Assembly: GCF_010994275.1 (NCBI RefSeq)
Contig: NZ_WMCD01000017.1
Location: 1 to 64,000, forward strand
Length of the DNA stretch: 64,000 bases
Reading direction: 5' to 3'
Source of the DNA: Cyclobacterium jeungdonense
GTDB taxonomy: Bacteria; Bacteroidota; Bacteroidia; Cytophagales; Cyclobacteriaceae
Shown: piece after piece, positions 41,553 to 50,997 of the stretch
How the letters are laid out: every line of letters starts with the position of its first letter
Position numbering within the stretch: position 1 is the stretch's first letter
Notes under the pieces: generated by a model
What the model saw: the letters and a program-made list of their open reading frames with translations, nothing else
Told to the model about the DNA's origin: nothing
Databases searched by the model: none
Translations under genes and position numbers: made by a program

Positions 41553-43031
41553 ATGAATCTTCCCATTATTGATTTAATTGTTTTTTTAGTTTACATGCTG
41601 GCCATTGTTTTGTTTGGAGCCTCTTTTTATTTCAAAAAACGGACTTCAACTGATTTTATCACGGGAGGGGGCAATCTTCCCTCCTGGGCGATTGGCATGT
41701 CCATATTTGCTACGTTTGTCAGTAGTATCAGTTTTCTGGCTTTGCCTGGAAACGCTTACCTATCCAACTGGAATGGGTTTGTATTTAGTCTTTCCATTCC
41801 TATTGCAGCGATCCTCGCTGTGAAATTTTTTGTTCCACTATATCGGGGTATAAAAAGTCCCTCTGCTTACTATTACCTGGAAACCAGGTTTGGTAGCTGG
41901 GCCAGAACGTATGCTTCCATCTGTTACTTGTTAACCCAATTGGCCAGAATGGGAGCCATTATGTATTTGCTGGCATTGCCTATGAATGTACTTTTTGGAT
42001 GGAGTATTCCGGTCATCATTGTAATAACCGGAATCAGCGTATTGATTTATGCGATTATGGGTGGATTTGAAGCTGTAATCTGGACAGATGCCATTCAGGG
42101 TATCATCTTAATTTCAGGGGCTTTGGCTTGTTTGGGCATTATCTTTTTTTCCATGCCGGAAGGTCCCGGGCAGGTTTTTACCATTGCCTCGGAAAATAAT
42201 AAATTCAGTCTGGGAAGTTTTGGTTTTAGTCTTTCTGAGGCAACTTTCTGGGTCATTCTGATCTATGGGTTGTTTATCAATCTACAGAATTTCGGAGTTG
42301 ACCAGAACTATGTACAACGTTACCTAAGTGCTAAAACCGACAAGGAAGCAGTGAAATCTACCTTACTGGGAAGTTTGCTGTATGTTCCGGTTTCCTTGTT
42401 GTTTTTCTTTATTGGTACGGCTTTGTTTGCGTATTATCAAGCCATGCCTGAATTGCTTCCCCAAGATTTCAGCGGTAGCGAGAACGCAGACAAGGTATTT
42501 CCCTATTTTATAGTTAATGGTTTACCCGTGGGGATGACCGGCTTGCTGATTGCTTCCATTTTCGCCGCCGGGATGAGTACCATTTCTACCAGTGTCAACA
42601 GCTCGGCAACCATCATTCTGACGGATCATATTAAAAAATACTTGGTACCGGATCTGTCTGAAAAGTCAGAAATGAAGGTGTTGGTTATAGCATCTTTGGT
42701 GATGGGTGGTCTCAGCATCCTGATTGCCATCGCCTTTAATGGAGTAGAAAGCGCCTTGGATGCCTGGTGGGCACTATCAGCGATATTTAGTGGAGGTATT
42801 TTAGGTTTGTTTTTGTTGGGATATATTGGTAGAAATATTCGAAGGAAGTACGCGGCCATTGGAGTAGTATTGGGAGTGCTGCTCATTGGCTGGATGAGTT
42901 TGTCACCAGTTATTTTTGAAGAAGGCATGGCTTTTAGAAGTCCCCTTCATGCGAATCTGACCATTGTTTTTGGTACACTGGTTATTTTTTTGGTGGGGTT
43001 TCTTCTTTCCGCCTGGGCCAACAGGAAATAG
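41553..43031 (+). CDS. Sodium:solute symporter (SSS family)
   Basis: 492 residues with about 13 membrane segments and the SSS core: DFITGGGNLPSWAIGMSIFA, FVSSISFLALPGNAY, PSAYYYLETRFGSWARTYAS, and the IFAAGMSTISTSVNSSATI block of the sodium-binding helix. It imports a sugar, sugar acid or similar solute with sodium. Tandem with the aldolase gene (23 bases apart), it is the likely uptake component of the isomerase-aldolase pathway. Convergent with the following minus-strand gene, eight bases away. Confidence 0.93.
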   Translation: MNLPIIDLIVFLVYMLAIVLFGASFYFKKRTSTDFITGGGNLPSWAIGMSIFATFVSSISFLALPGNAYLSNWNGFVFSLSIPIAAILAVKFFVPLYRGIKSPSAYYYLETRFGSWARTYASICYLLTQLARMGAIMYLLALPMNVLFGWSIPVIIVITGISVLIYAIMGGFEAVIWTDAIQGIILISGALACLGIIFFSMPEGPGQVFTIASENNKFSLGSFGFSLSEATFWVILIYGLFINLQNFGVDQNYVQRYLSAKTDKEAVKSTLLGSLLYVPVSLLFFFIGTALFAYYQAMPELLPQDFSGSENADKVFPYFIVNGLPVGMTGLLIASIFAAGMSTISTSVNSSATIILTDHIKKYLVPDLSEKSEMKVLVIASLVMGGLSILIAIAFNGVESALDAWWALSAIFSGGILGLFLLGYIGRNIRRKYAAIGVVLGVLLIGWMSLSPVIFEEGMAFRSPLHANLTIVFGTLVIFLVGFLLSAWANRK

Positions 43032-43039
43032 ACTTTCTG

Positions 43040-43699
43040 TTAATTCGAATACGTCTCTTTCTTTACGATATCTCTGGAGGAATAAATCAGCATGCTGATA
43101 ATAATCAGAAGAACGAAGAGGACAGCGTATTCAAATTGTAGCCATATATCAGATCTGGCTTTAATTCTGTAGCTGAGGTTGGTAAGTTTTTCACCCTCTC
43201 TCAGTTGAATTTTTGATAGTTCTCGTAGGTCATAAAACACCCGTTCAAAATCGGTATTAAATTTCTCTACACTTGTTTGGTAATTCTGTTCGGATTTTTC
43301 TAAATCGGTAAAGTAACTTTCAATCTCCAATTTGTCAGCGACCAGACTCTTAAATTCCTGTAAGTATTCGGACTCTTTGGGCGTAAGATGTGTTTTTTCA
43401 AAATCCGATATAATATTTAGTATCTGATCATGGTAATCCATCACCTGATTTTTAACGGAGAGGTACTGATCCAGTGATTCTGTATTGGCAACAAGCAGGC
43501 GCATCCTGAACAAAAGTTCGGTGATATTGAAAATATAATCCTGAACCACCAGCCTGTCCTCATACACGGTAACAAAGGAAGCCTCCAACTCATCCACGTT
43601 ACTTTTATCTACCAGACTTTTCGCAAAAATCAAAAACAAAACCAGAGACAAAGCGATTGCTATCTTGATTTTAAATGCTTTAGAGGAACTGTCGCTCAT
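43040..43699 (-). CDS. Membrane protein with a four-helix sensor-like domain, no output domain
   Basis: 219 residues. An N-terminal hydrophobic helix (KIAIALSLVLFLIFAKSLV), then a long helical extracytoplasmic segment (residues 40-185, FVTVYEDRLVVQDYIFNITE, YHDQILNIISDFEKTHLTPK, and ending SDIWLQFEY), then a second helix (VLFVLLIIISMLIYS) and a short basic tail. This is the topology of the four-helix-bundle sensor of chemoreceptors and histidine kinases, without HAMP or signalling parts. A structural or accessory role next to the histidine kinase is possible; function unknown. Confidence 0.75.
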   Translation of the reverse strand: MSDSSSKAFKIKIAIALSLVLFLIFAKSLVDKSNVDELEASFVTVYEDRLVVQDYIFNITELLFRMRLLVANTESLDQYLSVKNQVMDYHDQILNIISDFEKTHLTPKESEYLQEFKSLVADKLEIESYFTDLEKSEQNYQTSVEKFNTDFERVFYDLRELSKIQLREGEKLTNLSYRIKARSDIWLQFEYAVLFVLLIIISMLIYSSRDIVKKETYSN

Positions 43700-43914
43700 T
43701 TCGTTCGGAATTAGATGATCGATTTGGATTTATGGAGAATATAAAGGCCTGCCCCCCCCTACTTACCTGAGAAATCGAGTCCGTCAAGTAATGGGAATAA
43801 AAGCAACCTTTTTGATAGTAAGAGAACTAAATAGGACTCTTCAAATCAATTAAGGAAAAATAATTCAAATTAGCAATTTACCCAAAGAGAATTAATGGAT
43901 GAGATCCCTGGGAT

Positions 43915-46020
43915 TTAGGCAATTGGCAAGGTAAAAGTGAAGGTACTGCCTTTTCCCAATTCGCTTTTTACATGGATATCTCCCCCATTGATCTTGACAA
44001 AGTCCTTGGTTAATTGAAGTCCCAATCCGGTACCTTTTTCTCCGGCAGTTCCGTACCGATGTTTCTCTTTCAAAGCTGGGGTAAATAATTTGGTTAATGT
44101 CTGGCTATCTATGCCTATCCCATCGTCCTGAATGGAGATTTCCCAATAGGAATCATCCACCTTTTTACTACTGATGGAAATATTTCCTCCCCGATTGGTG
44201 AACTTTAGTGCGTTATTTAATAGGTTCCTCATTATCAGATTGCACTGCTCACGGTCTACCAGGCAATCTGTGTGCGGTTCGAGATTATCCCTGATAGTGA
44301 TGTCTTTCGCCTCCGATACAGGCTTGTAGAGACTGGTAATTTCCTTCAAAATTTTATTAATGGATACCTTCTCCGTATCGGTTACAATGCCTTTCATCTG
44401 ACCTTTAGCCCAGTGGAGTAGGTTTATAAGGGTAAAATGAACCTGTTCCACTTCGTTTCTCAATTGTGCAGACACTAACAGAAACTCTTCCTGGGTCAGT
44501 TTTTCGTCCACTACATATTGCATGAGGCCTTTCAGGCTGTTGATAGGGCTTTTTAGATCGTGACCAACGATGCTAAATAATTTATCCTTCGTCTGGTTTA
44601 CCTCGAACATTTGGTTAGCTACTTTCTCGATTTCATTTTTTTGTAGTAGGATTTTTTTATTCAGCTTTTCCAACTCATTTTTTTGCCTCGTGACTACCTC
44701 CCTGGCTTTAATCTGAGATTTGGCTGAGCGTAGTGCTATGAAAAAGGCGATCAAGAGAATTACCAAAATGATGGTCACTCCAGTTCGCAAACGCTGCTCC
44801 ATTTTGGCCTCATTTCGTAGCTCTGATTCCCGCTGGGCTTGAAGAAATTCTGCTTCCCTTTTAGCCAGCGCATATTCGGTGGTTAGTTTTTGGATTTCTA
44901 TTTTTGTGCCTTGATTTAAGATACTATCCTGATAAGTTTTGTGTATTTTATAATGATATAGGGCTTTCGAAAGATTGCTTTCTTTTTCATACAATTCACT
45001 TAGCAACAAATGGGCTTTCTGGACCTCATCTTTTAAGTTGCTTTCCAGGGCTACATCAAGGCCCTGTTCAATGGCTTTTTTTGCAGCGGTTGTATTTCCC
45101 AGCTTCATTTGAGCTTCACCGACTCCTAATAGGTCGTAGGAGATGCCCACTTTGTCATTTCTCTCCCTATCCAGGTTTAGGGCAGTTTCAAAATGGAAAA
45201 GCGCCTCCTCAAAAATACCCTGCTTCAGGTAGATATCCCCGATGTTGAAGTGACAGACCGAAACCAATTGCCTGTTATCAATTTCTTCTCCTATTTTCAG
45301 GGAGGCCTGGTAGTTTTGAAGCGATTTTTCCAAATCCCCATTATCTTTGTAAACTTCCCCAATATTAGCCATGGAATAAGCAATCCCTGGTACATTCTGG
45401 GTCGCTTTACGAATTTCCAAAGCCCTGTTGTGGTATCTCAGGGCCTTTTCAAAATCTCCTAAATCCAAAAAAACCAATCCTAGGTTACTAAGCGTCTTAC
45501 TTTGTTCGCTTTCCGACAAATGTTGTTCTTTTATCTCCAGCGCCTGAAGATAGACCGTTACGGACTCCTCCAAAAGCCCCCTATCGTAGTAGTTTAGGCC
45601 CATGCTGTTATAGATATTGGCCATGCCCTGCCAATACTGGACTTCCCCCGATAATTGAAGCCCTTCCTCAAAATAACCCATGGCTTGATCGTACTCACCA
45701 CGAAGATTGTGATAAGCACCTATGTTACGGTAAGCATCAACTACACCCTCGGTGTATTTTGCCCTTTCGCTCGCTTCCAGGCTTTTCATTCCCAAGACGA
45801 AAGTACTGTCAGGATCTATATTATAATACAACTCACCCAGTTGATTGATTAAATCAATATAAGGTTTGTCTGGCGTAAAATTTTCTCTATTTTCTATGGA
45901 ATCGATTTTGGCCTTGATAGCATCAATGGCCTCCCTTTGGCCGAAAGAAAAATGCGACCACATAACGGCTACACTAATTGCGGTCAAAAAAAATAATTTA
46001 AAATTCAAAATCACCTTCAA
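43915..46020 (-). CDS. TPR sensor histidine kinase
   Basis: 701 residues. Signal peptide at the N-terminus (to about residue 28), tetratricopeptide repeats from about residues 50 to 370 (VDAYRNIGAYHNLRGEYDQA, ANIYNSMGLNYYDRGLLEES, SKTLSNLGLVFLDLGDFEKA, IAYSMANIGEVYKDNGDLEK), one membrane helix at about 414-431, a coiled coil, then the kinase core: H-box FSIVGHDLKSPINSLKG with the phospho-accepting His near residue 487, N-box IMRNLLNNALKF, G1 IQDDGIGID and G2 GTGLGLQLTKDF. The TPR module is periplasmic and likely binds another protein or peptide. No response regulator gene lies nearby. A -7 box lies about 45 bases upstream. Confidence 0.93.
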   Translation of the reverse strand: MKVILNFKLFFLTAISVAVMWSHFSFGQREAIDAIKAKIDSIENRENFTPDKPYIDLINQLGELYYNIDPDSTFVLGMKSLEASERAKYTEGVVDAYRNIGAYHNLRGEYDQAMGYFEEGLQLSGEVQYWQGMANIYNSMGLNYYDRGLLEESVTVYLQALEIKEQHLSESEQSKTLSNLGLVFLDLGDFEKALRYHNRALEIRKATQNVPGIAYSMANIGEVYKDNGDLEKSLQNYQASLKIGEEIDNRQLVSVCHFNIGDIYLKQGIFEEALFHFETALNLDRERNDKVGISYDLLGVGEAQMKLGNTTAAKKAIEQGLDVALESNLKDEVQKAHLLLSELYEKESNLSKALYHYKIHKTYQDSILNQGTKIEIQKLTTEYALAKREAEFLQAQRESELRNEAKMEQRLRTGVTIILVILLIAFFIALRSAKSQIKAREVVTRQKNELEKLNKKILLQKNEIEKVANQMFEVNQTKDKLFSIVGHDLKSPINSLKGLMQYVVDEKLTQEEFLLVSAQLRNEVEQVHFTLINLLHWAKGQMKGIVTDTEKVSINKILKEITSLYKPVSEAKDITIRDNLEPHTDCLVDREQCNLIMRNLLNNALKFTNRGGNISISSKKVDDSYWEISIQDDGIGIDSQTLTKLFTPALKEKHRYGTAGEKGTGLGLQLTKDFVKINGGDIHVKSELGKGSTFTFTLPIA

Positions 46021-46563
46021 GATTAATTGTATTTGATTTTTGAGATCAATGTTTCTATAGGTCGCAAAAATAATGCAAAAACAGGATCACATTTTCATTT
46101 GGTCAGCTACTTCCATATTGGTCGATTACTTTTTAGTTGCTAGGTAATAATATACTAAATCTAACGCTGGTTCAGAAATGTTCCGATATATTAAATTCAA
46201 AGAACATATCCAATATTCTATCTTGCTGGCCCTGAATACGGCTCAATTTATTCATTTTGATTCAATTATTCTTCGATTTAAAATAATTGAGGAAAGAAAT
46301 ATATGATTGGTAACTAAATGTTGTAATGAAAAGGAGGAATCAGGACTTTATCTTGGTGATGATAATGAATAGACGGGCGGAAAATGCGAAATTTTGATTT
46401 CTGATTTGTTTAGGCTGGGCTCCCCCATGCTAGCCTATTGGAGGACTGAAGCCAACCACTTAGTTTTTAGCTTTTTTTTTCCACCTGGCATTTTTAGAAT
46501 CTAATTTTTCTTGCGGGCATTTATTTTTAGTTTTACTCCTCTAACGATGAACAAAACAGGCCA
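46021..46563. other. Divergent intergenic region
   Basis: About 540 bases between the kinase and pgi, with no gene. It contains a perfect -7 box for the kinase gene (TATTTTTG on the minus strand, 46065-46072). The rest is A/T-rich with no strong hairpins or repeats that I can see. Confidence 0.4.
46065..46072 (-). promoter_or_regulatory. -7 box of the histidine kinase promoter
   Basis: TATTTTTG on the minus strand matches TAnnTTTG perfectly, 44 bases before the kinase ATG; no clear -33 box at standard spacing. Confidence 0.35.
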
Positions 46564-48210
46564 ATGAAAAATATTGATCCAAGTAGTACGAAGGCATGGA
46601 AAGCACTAAAGGAGGCTTCTAAAGCGAACATTCACATAAAAAAGTTATTTCAGGATGATGCAAAGCGATTTGAAAAGTATCAAGTAAGGTTTAAGGACAT
46701 CCTATTGGATTATTCCAAAAACCGAATAGACGATCCAATCAGGCAATCTTTACTGGACCTGGCCGAACAGACCGAACTGAAAACCGCAATCGAGGCCATG
46801 TTTACCGGAAAATTAATCAATGGCACCGAAAACAGAGCAGTACTCCATACGGCGCTCAGAAATAGGTCCGATGCCCCCGTTTATGTGGACGGGAAAAATG
46901 TTATGCCGGAAATCAACAAGGTGTTGGAAAGAATGAGGGTGTTTTCCGAAAAAGTGTCCAAAGGGGTATGGAAAGGATATACCGGAAAACCCATAGAATC
47001 CTTGGTTAATATTGGTATAGGCGGAAGTGACCTGGGACCGGTGATGGTTACGGAAGCACTGAAGCCATATCAGCACCCTCATATCAAAACCTATTTTGTA
47101 TCCAACGTGGATGGGTCCCATATTACCGAAGCGTTGAAAGAGGTGAACCCTGAAACAACCTTATTTTTTATAGCTTCAAAAACCTTTACCACGCAAGAGA
47201 CCATGACCAATGCCCATACGGCCAGGGATTGGTTTTTGGAAAATGCCCACGACAAAGAAGAAGTGGCCAAACATTTTGTCGCCCTTTCTACCAATGGAAA
47301 TGCGGTTCGCGAGTTTGGAATTGATTTGAATAACATGTTCGAATTTTGGGATTGGGTAGGAGGGAGGTATTCCCTCTGGTCAGCAATTGGGCTTACCATC
47401 GCCTGTTCAGTAGGGTTTGATAATTTCAGAAAACTCCTGGAAGGTGCGCATGCCATGGATACCCACTTTCGGCAGGAACCTTTTGAACAGAACATACCCG
47501 TACTACTGGCTCTTATAGGAATCTGGAATACTAATTTTCTAGGGGCAGCATCTGAAGCCATCCTACCTTATGATCAGTACATGCACCGGTTTCCAGCATA
47601 TTTTCAGCAGGGAAACATGGAAAGTAACGGTAAATGCATAAACAGGGAGGGCAAGCAAGTCGATTATTCCACCGGACCGGTCATCTGGGGAGAACCGGGC
47701 ACCAACGGGCAACATGCCTTTTATCAGTTGATCCATCAGGGTACCCAGTTGGTTCCCTGTGACTTTATTGCACCTGCACATACCCACAACCCATTGGGAG
47801 ATCATCACCTAAAATTGATGTCAAACTTTTTTGCTCAAACAGAGGCGCTGATGAATGGCAAAAGCCTGGAAGAGGTGCAACAAGAAATGGAGAAGGAGGG
47901 AAAAGCACCAGAAATAATCGATAAAATAGCTCCCCATCGCGTATTTGAGGGAAATCGCCCTACCAATTCGATCTTAGTCAGGAAAATAAATCCGGCTACC
48001 CTGGGAGCTTTGATCGCCATGTATGAGCACAAAATTTTTGTGCAGGGAGCCATCTGGAATATCTACAGCTTTGACCAATGGGGAGTAGAACTGGGAAAGG
48101 TTTTGGCCAAATCCATTCTTCCCGAATTGGCTTCCCCGGAAACGGTCAGCGGACACGACGCCTCTACCAACGGACTGATAAATGCATTCAAAAATTTCAG
48201 GAAAGAATAA
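46564..48210 (+). CDS. pgi: Glucose-6-phosphate isomerase
   Basis: 548 residues, full length. It interconverts glucose-6-phosphate and fructose-6-phosphate in glycolysis. The two sugar-isomerase domains are present: VNIGIGGSDLGPVMVTEALK (phosphate site), the signature block around ASKTFTTQETMTNA, the Glu region YSLWSAIGLTIA, GTNGQHAFYQLIHQGT with the catalytic His, and the lysine near the C-terminus (GHDASTNGLINAFK). Monocistronic, with nothing that looks like a terminator. Confidence 0.97.
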   Translation: MKNIDPSSTKAWKALKEASKANIHIKKLFQDDAKRFEKYQVRFKDILLDYSKNRIDDPIRQSLLDLAEQTELKTAIEAMFTGKLINGTENRAVLHTALRNRSDAPVYVDGKNVMPEINKVLERMRVFSEKVSKGVWKGYTGKPIESLVNIGIGGSDLGPVMVTEALKPYQHPHIKTYFVSNVDGSHITEALKEVNPETTLFFIASKTFTTQETMTNAHTARDWFLENAHDKEEVAKHFVALSTNGNAVREFGIDLNNMFEFWDWVGGRYSLWSAIGLTIACSVGFDNFRKLLEGAHAMDTHFRQEPFEQNIPVLLALIGIWNTNFLGAASEAILPYDQYMHRFPAYFQQGNMESNGKCINREGKQVDYSTGPVIWGEPGTNGQHAFYQLIHQGTQLVPCDFIAPAHTHNPLGDHHLKLMSNFFAQTEALMNGKSLEEVQQEMEKEGKAPEIIDKIAPHRVFEGNRPTNSILVRKINPATLGALIAMYEHKIFVQGAIWNIYSFDQWGVELGKVLAKSILPELASPETVSGHDASTNGLINAFKNFRKE

Positions 48211-48240
48211 TAGAAAACAAACACCTCCAGCGACCGGGAT

Positions 48241-48522
48241 TTAGGTGATCTGATTATTGCTGATGCTTTTCTGGCGGGTTGATTTAAATCGGACGCTTCC
48301 TTTTGACTGATTACGCTTTTGGTGCTTGGTAGATCTGTTTTGCACCCGTTTTCTCCACATTTGGAAGGAGCTTTCCTTTAATTCCCGGCGCATGAGTTTG
48401 ATTACGTCTTTTTCCGGGAGCTCAAATTGCCGGTAAATGGCATCGAAAGGGGTCCGGTCTTCCCAGGCCATTTCGATCACTCGGTCTGTATCCTCTGGGG
48501 AAAGGTTAGCGTGATGGTTCAT
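48241..48522 (-). CDS. TIGR03643 / DUF2805 family protein
   Basis: 93 residues. The family core is SPEDTDRVIEMAWEDRTPFD then AIYRQFELPEKDVIKLMRRE and LKESSFQMWRKRV, predicted as a small helical DNA- or nucleotide-binding domain, with a basic tail. In many bacteria this gene sits beside a DASH-type cryptochrome or photolyase gene, which suggests a link to light-dependent DNA repair. Here the start codon is back to back with a photolyase relic. Function unknown. Confidence 0.88.
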   Translation of the reverse strand: MNHHANLSPEDTDRVIEMAWEDRTPFDAIYRQFELPEKDVIKLMRRELKESSFQMWRKRVQNRSTKHQKRNQSKGSVRFKSTRQKSISNNQIT

Positions 48523-48544
48523 GCCCTGTAAACTTTTTTTTCCT

Positions 48545-48740
48545 AGTATGGTTTTCGGGATATGGAAAATCTCACCGATTGAGCGACAAGTACCGGGTTT
48601 TACCCTGGGAGAGACCTATCCATTTCCGATCGTGGATCCTGAAAAGGCAGCAAGATTGGCGAGAGAAAAGATTTGGAAGGCGCAATCCCTGCCGGCTGTA
48701 AGAAAAGAGGCCAAACGAATCTTAACCAGGCTTACACCGG
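48545..48740 (+). pseudogene. C-terminal relic of a cryptochrome/DNA photolyase
   Basis: An open frame carries WKISPIERQVPGFTLGETYP followed by FPIVDPEKAARLAREKIWKA, which matches the FAD-domain C-terminus of photolyase/cryptochrome proteins (normally ...PGF.LG.DYP.PIVD...). Everything N-terminal is missing and the frame runs on into antisense of the aminotransferase gene, so this is the tail end of a lost gene. It lies head to head with the TIGR03643 gene, the usual neighbour of photolyases. Not a functional CDS. Confidence 0.65.
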
Positions 48741-48760
48741 CCGTGCGGTGGAGGTGTGGC

Positions 48761-49879
48761 TTACCATCCGTTGACGGTGTCGATTATATACCGGATATTT
48801 TTATCGGACAGGGTCGGGTAAAGCGGTAGGCTGAGGGTTTCCCGGTGGATTTTTTCTGTCACAGGTAAGGATCGATGCCTCATGCTATTTCTGAAAGCAG
48901 GCTGGCGGTGAGGTGGGGTTGCATAATGAATGGCCGTTTCAATACCCTTCCGGTCCAGGTAAGAAACCAAGTGCTGTCTTTTTTTGGTCAATATTGTAAA
49001 AAGATGCCAGGTATGGTGAAAAGCCAGGTTTTCGGGTTTAGGAAGAAGTATGTCGGGATGACTAATGTTTCTCAAATAGGTATTTGCCAATGCCATCCTT
49101 CGGTTATTATCCTGATCCAGGTGGGGTAATTTAACCCGGAGTGCAGCCGCCTGAATTTCAGCCATTCTGTAATTGGTTCCGGCATAGGTATAGCAATGGC
49201 TTCCCGTCCTTCCATAATGCGCCAGGGCTCGGATGATTGTAGCCAGTTCCTGATCATCCGTGGTAACGGCTCCTGCATCTCCCAGGGCGCCGAGATTTTT
49301 CGTAGGGAAAAAACTGTGGGCAGCCGCACCGCCCAAACTGCCCGTTTTTCTGCCTTCGAACTGGCTTCCGACAGCCTGGGCATTATCCTCAATCAATAAC
49401 ATTCCTTTGGAATCTAAAAGCGCGGCAATATCTCTGGAATAAGCGGTTCTACCGTAGAGATGGACCATTACCAACCCTTTGGTTTTTGGTGTGATTTTTT
49501 TCTCCAGGGCGTCGGCTGTCGGCAGGAACGAAGGTATTTCCGGATCTATTGGAACTGGCACGAGGCCTTGACTGACAATGGCCAAAAAGGTGGCAATAAA
49601 GGTGTTTGCGGGAACCAGTATTTCATCATTTTTTTGAATGCGCCCCATTTCCAGGTAAGCCCTGAGAATCAATTCCAGTGCATTGGTTCCATTGCTCACA
49701 CCGATGGTATGACCGATCCCGGTAAAAGCACAAAATTCTTTTTCAAATTCCCGGATTTGTTCCCCCACCACGTACTGACCGCTTTGGATGACTTCCAGGA
49801 TGCGTTGGCTTAACAAAGGTTCAAAACGATCATTAAGTGCCTGTAGATCCTGAAATTTAATACGGTTTGTGGGTGTCAT
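48761..49879 (-). CDS. DegT/DnrJ/EryC1/StrS family aminotransferase
   Basis: 372 residues from the ATG giving MTPTNRIKFQDLQALNDRF; a longer frame begins with TTG. PLP-dependent sugar aminotransferase or dehydratase fold: GVSNGTNALELILRAY (cofactor phosphate), LVPANTFIATFLAI, LIEDNAQAVG, and the Schiff-base Lys in FFPTKNLGALGDAGA, then NYRMAEIQAAALRVKL and HHTWHLFTILTKKR. Members aminate keto-sugars for surface polysaccharides or antibiotics, or make nucleotide-activated amino sugars. It sits alone here, with no sugar-nucleotide genes next to it. Confidence 0.92.
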   Translation of the reverse strand: MTPTNRIKFQDLQALNDRFEPLLSQRILEVIQSGQYVVGEQIREFEKEFCAFTGIGHTIGVSNGTNALELILRAYLEMGRIQKNDEILVPANTFIATFLAIVSQGLVPVPIDPEIPSFLPTADALEKKITPKTKGLVMVHLYGRTAYSRDIAALLDSKGMLLIEDNAQAVGSQFEGRKTGSLGGAAAHSFFPTKNLGALGDAGAVTTDDQELATIIRALAHYGRTGSHCYTYAGTNYRMAEIQAAALRVKLPHLDQDNNRRMALANTYLRNISHPDILLPKPENLAFHHTWHLFTILTKKRQHLVSYLDRKGIETAIHYATPPHRQPAFRNSMRHRSLPVTEKIHRETLSLPLYPTLSDKNIRYIIDTVNGW

Positions 49880-50043
49880 TCGCAAGGTTTTTTCAATCGA
49901 TCTGTTACATTTGGTACGCTAACCATAGAAAGGCAAAGGATCAGGGAGCGCACACCTGTTTCGCTTAAAAATGAAATTCACTCCTTATCTTACCAGTAAG
50001 TGGCCGGACCATTTTTGTTAAAGTTAACTAATAATCAGAAATC

Positions 50044-50889
50044 ATGATAAAGTATCTTTCGGTTATAATGCTCGTACTGGCAGCTTCTTGTTCCTTTAAA
50101 GGGATTACCGTTTCTGAAAACATAACCTACATGGAGGAAGGTTTTTTGGGAGAATTGCCCGAAAAGCAGCTCAATGTATTTGCCCCCAAAAATGCCAATA
50201 GCCCTCTTCCTGTTCTGGTGTTTATCCATGGCGGTAGCTGGCGATCAGGCAGCAAAGAGCGTTATGGATTTTTTGGCAGACGGATGGCCAGAAGGGATAT
50301 TGTGACTGTCATCATTGACTACCCATTAAGCCCCCAATATCAGATTCAGGCCATGGCACTCGCGACAGCCAAATCCCTGGATTGGGTGGCCAGCAATATC
50401 GAGGGTTATGGAGGGGATCCGGAAAGGATCGTGGTTTCGGGCCATTCGGCCGGAGGTCATTTGGCAGCTTTGGTGGCTATTAGGGACACTTATTTTGACA
50501 GCTTGGAAATGGAAAGTCCTGTGACAGGTGCTGCATTGATAGATGCTGCGGGATTGGATATGTACCATTTCCTGGTAAATCAGAATTACGAGCCCGGAAC
50601 CTCCCATCTGAAGACGTTTACAAATGATCCCAATGTCTGGAAAGAGACATCGCCAATTTATTACCTGCACGGGGACATGCCTCCCATGCTCATAATGATA
50701 GGTGGAAAAACCTATCCCAGTATTTTGGAGGGTACCGCTCGGTTTATGGATGCTTACAAGGACTTTGTGCCAAAACCGGATTATAAAGTTCAAAGGAACA
50801 AAAGGCATATCCCCATGATGGTGCAGTTTTTATATACTCCCGGAAGGGCATTTCGCTGGGTGAGGGATTTTGTGAAAGAGATCGACTAA
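50044..50889 (+). CDS. Alpha/beta hydrolase, esterase type (lipoprotein)
   Basis: 281 residues with a lipoprotein signal (MIKYLSVIMLVLAASC, cysteine 16). The hydrolase fold has the oxyanion HGGSW motif, Ser in the nucleophile elbow GHSAGGHL, and a C-terminal His in NKRHIPM; the acid residue is not certain. It resembles BD-FAE-like acyl-hydrolases, many of which deacetylate sugars. Its neighbourhood gives no clear substrate. Confidence 0.88.
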   Translation: MIKYLSVIMLVLAASCSFKGITVSENITYMEEGFLGELPEKQLNVFAPKNANSPLPVLVFIHGGSWRSGSKERYGFFGRRMARRDIVTVIIDYPLSPQYQIQAMALATAKSLDWVASNIEGYGGDPERIVVSGHSAGGHLAALVAIRDTYFDSLEMESPVTGAALIDAAGLDMYHFLVNQNYEPGTSHLKTFTNDPNVWKETSPIYYLHGDMPPMLIMIGGKTYPSILEGTARFMDAYKDFVPKPDYKVQRNKRHIPMMVQFLYTPGRAFRWVRDFVKEID

Positions 50890-50997
50890 ACTTCATCAAG
50901 CTCAAAGTATAGATCAGTCCTAAAAACGGTTGGTACAGCGACGGTTTGAAGAAGGAGAACGGAAATTAAAAACGATTGGTAAGGTAATCATGCCTGC

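Noticed and set aside
43915..46020. Antisense frames over the histidine kinase and other large genes
   Set aside because: Shadows of real coding sequence without start signals or domains.
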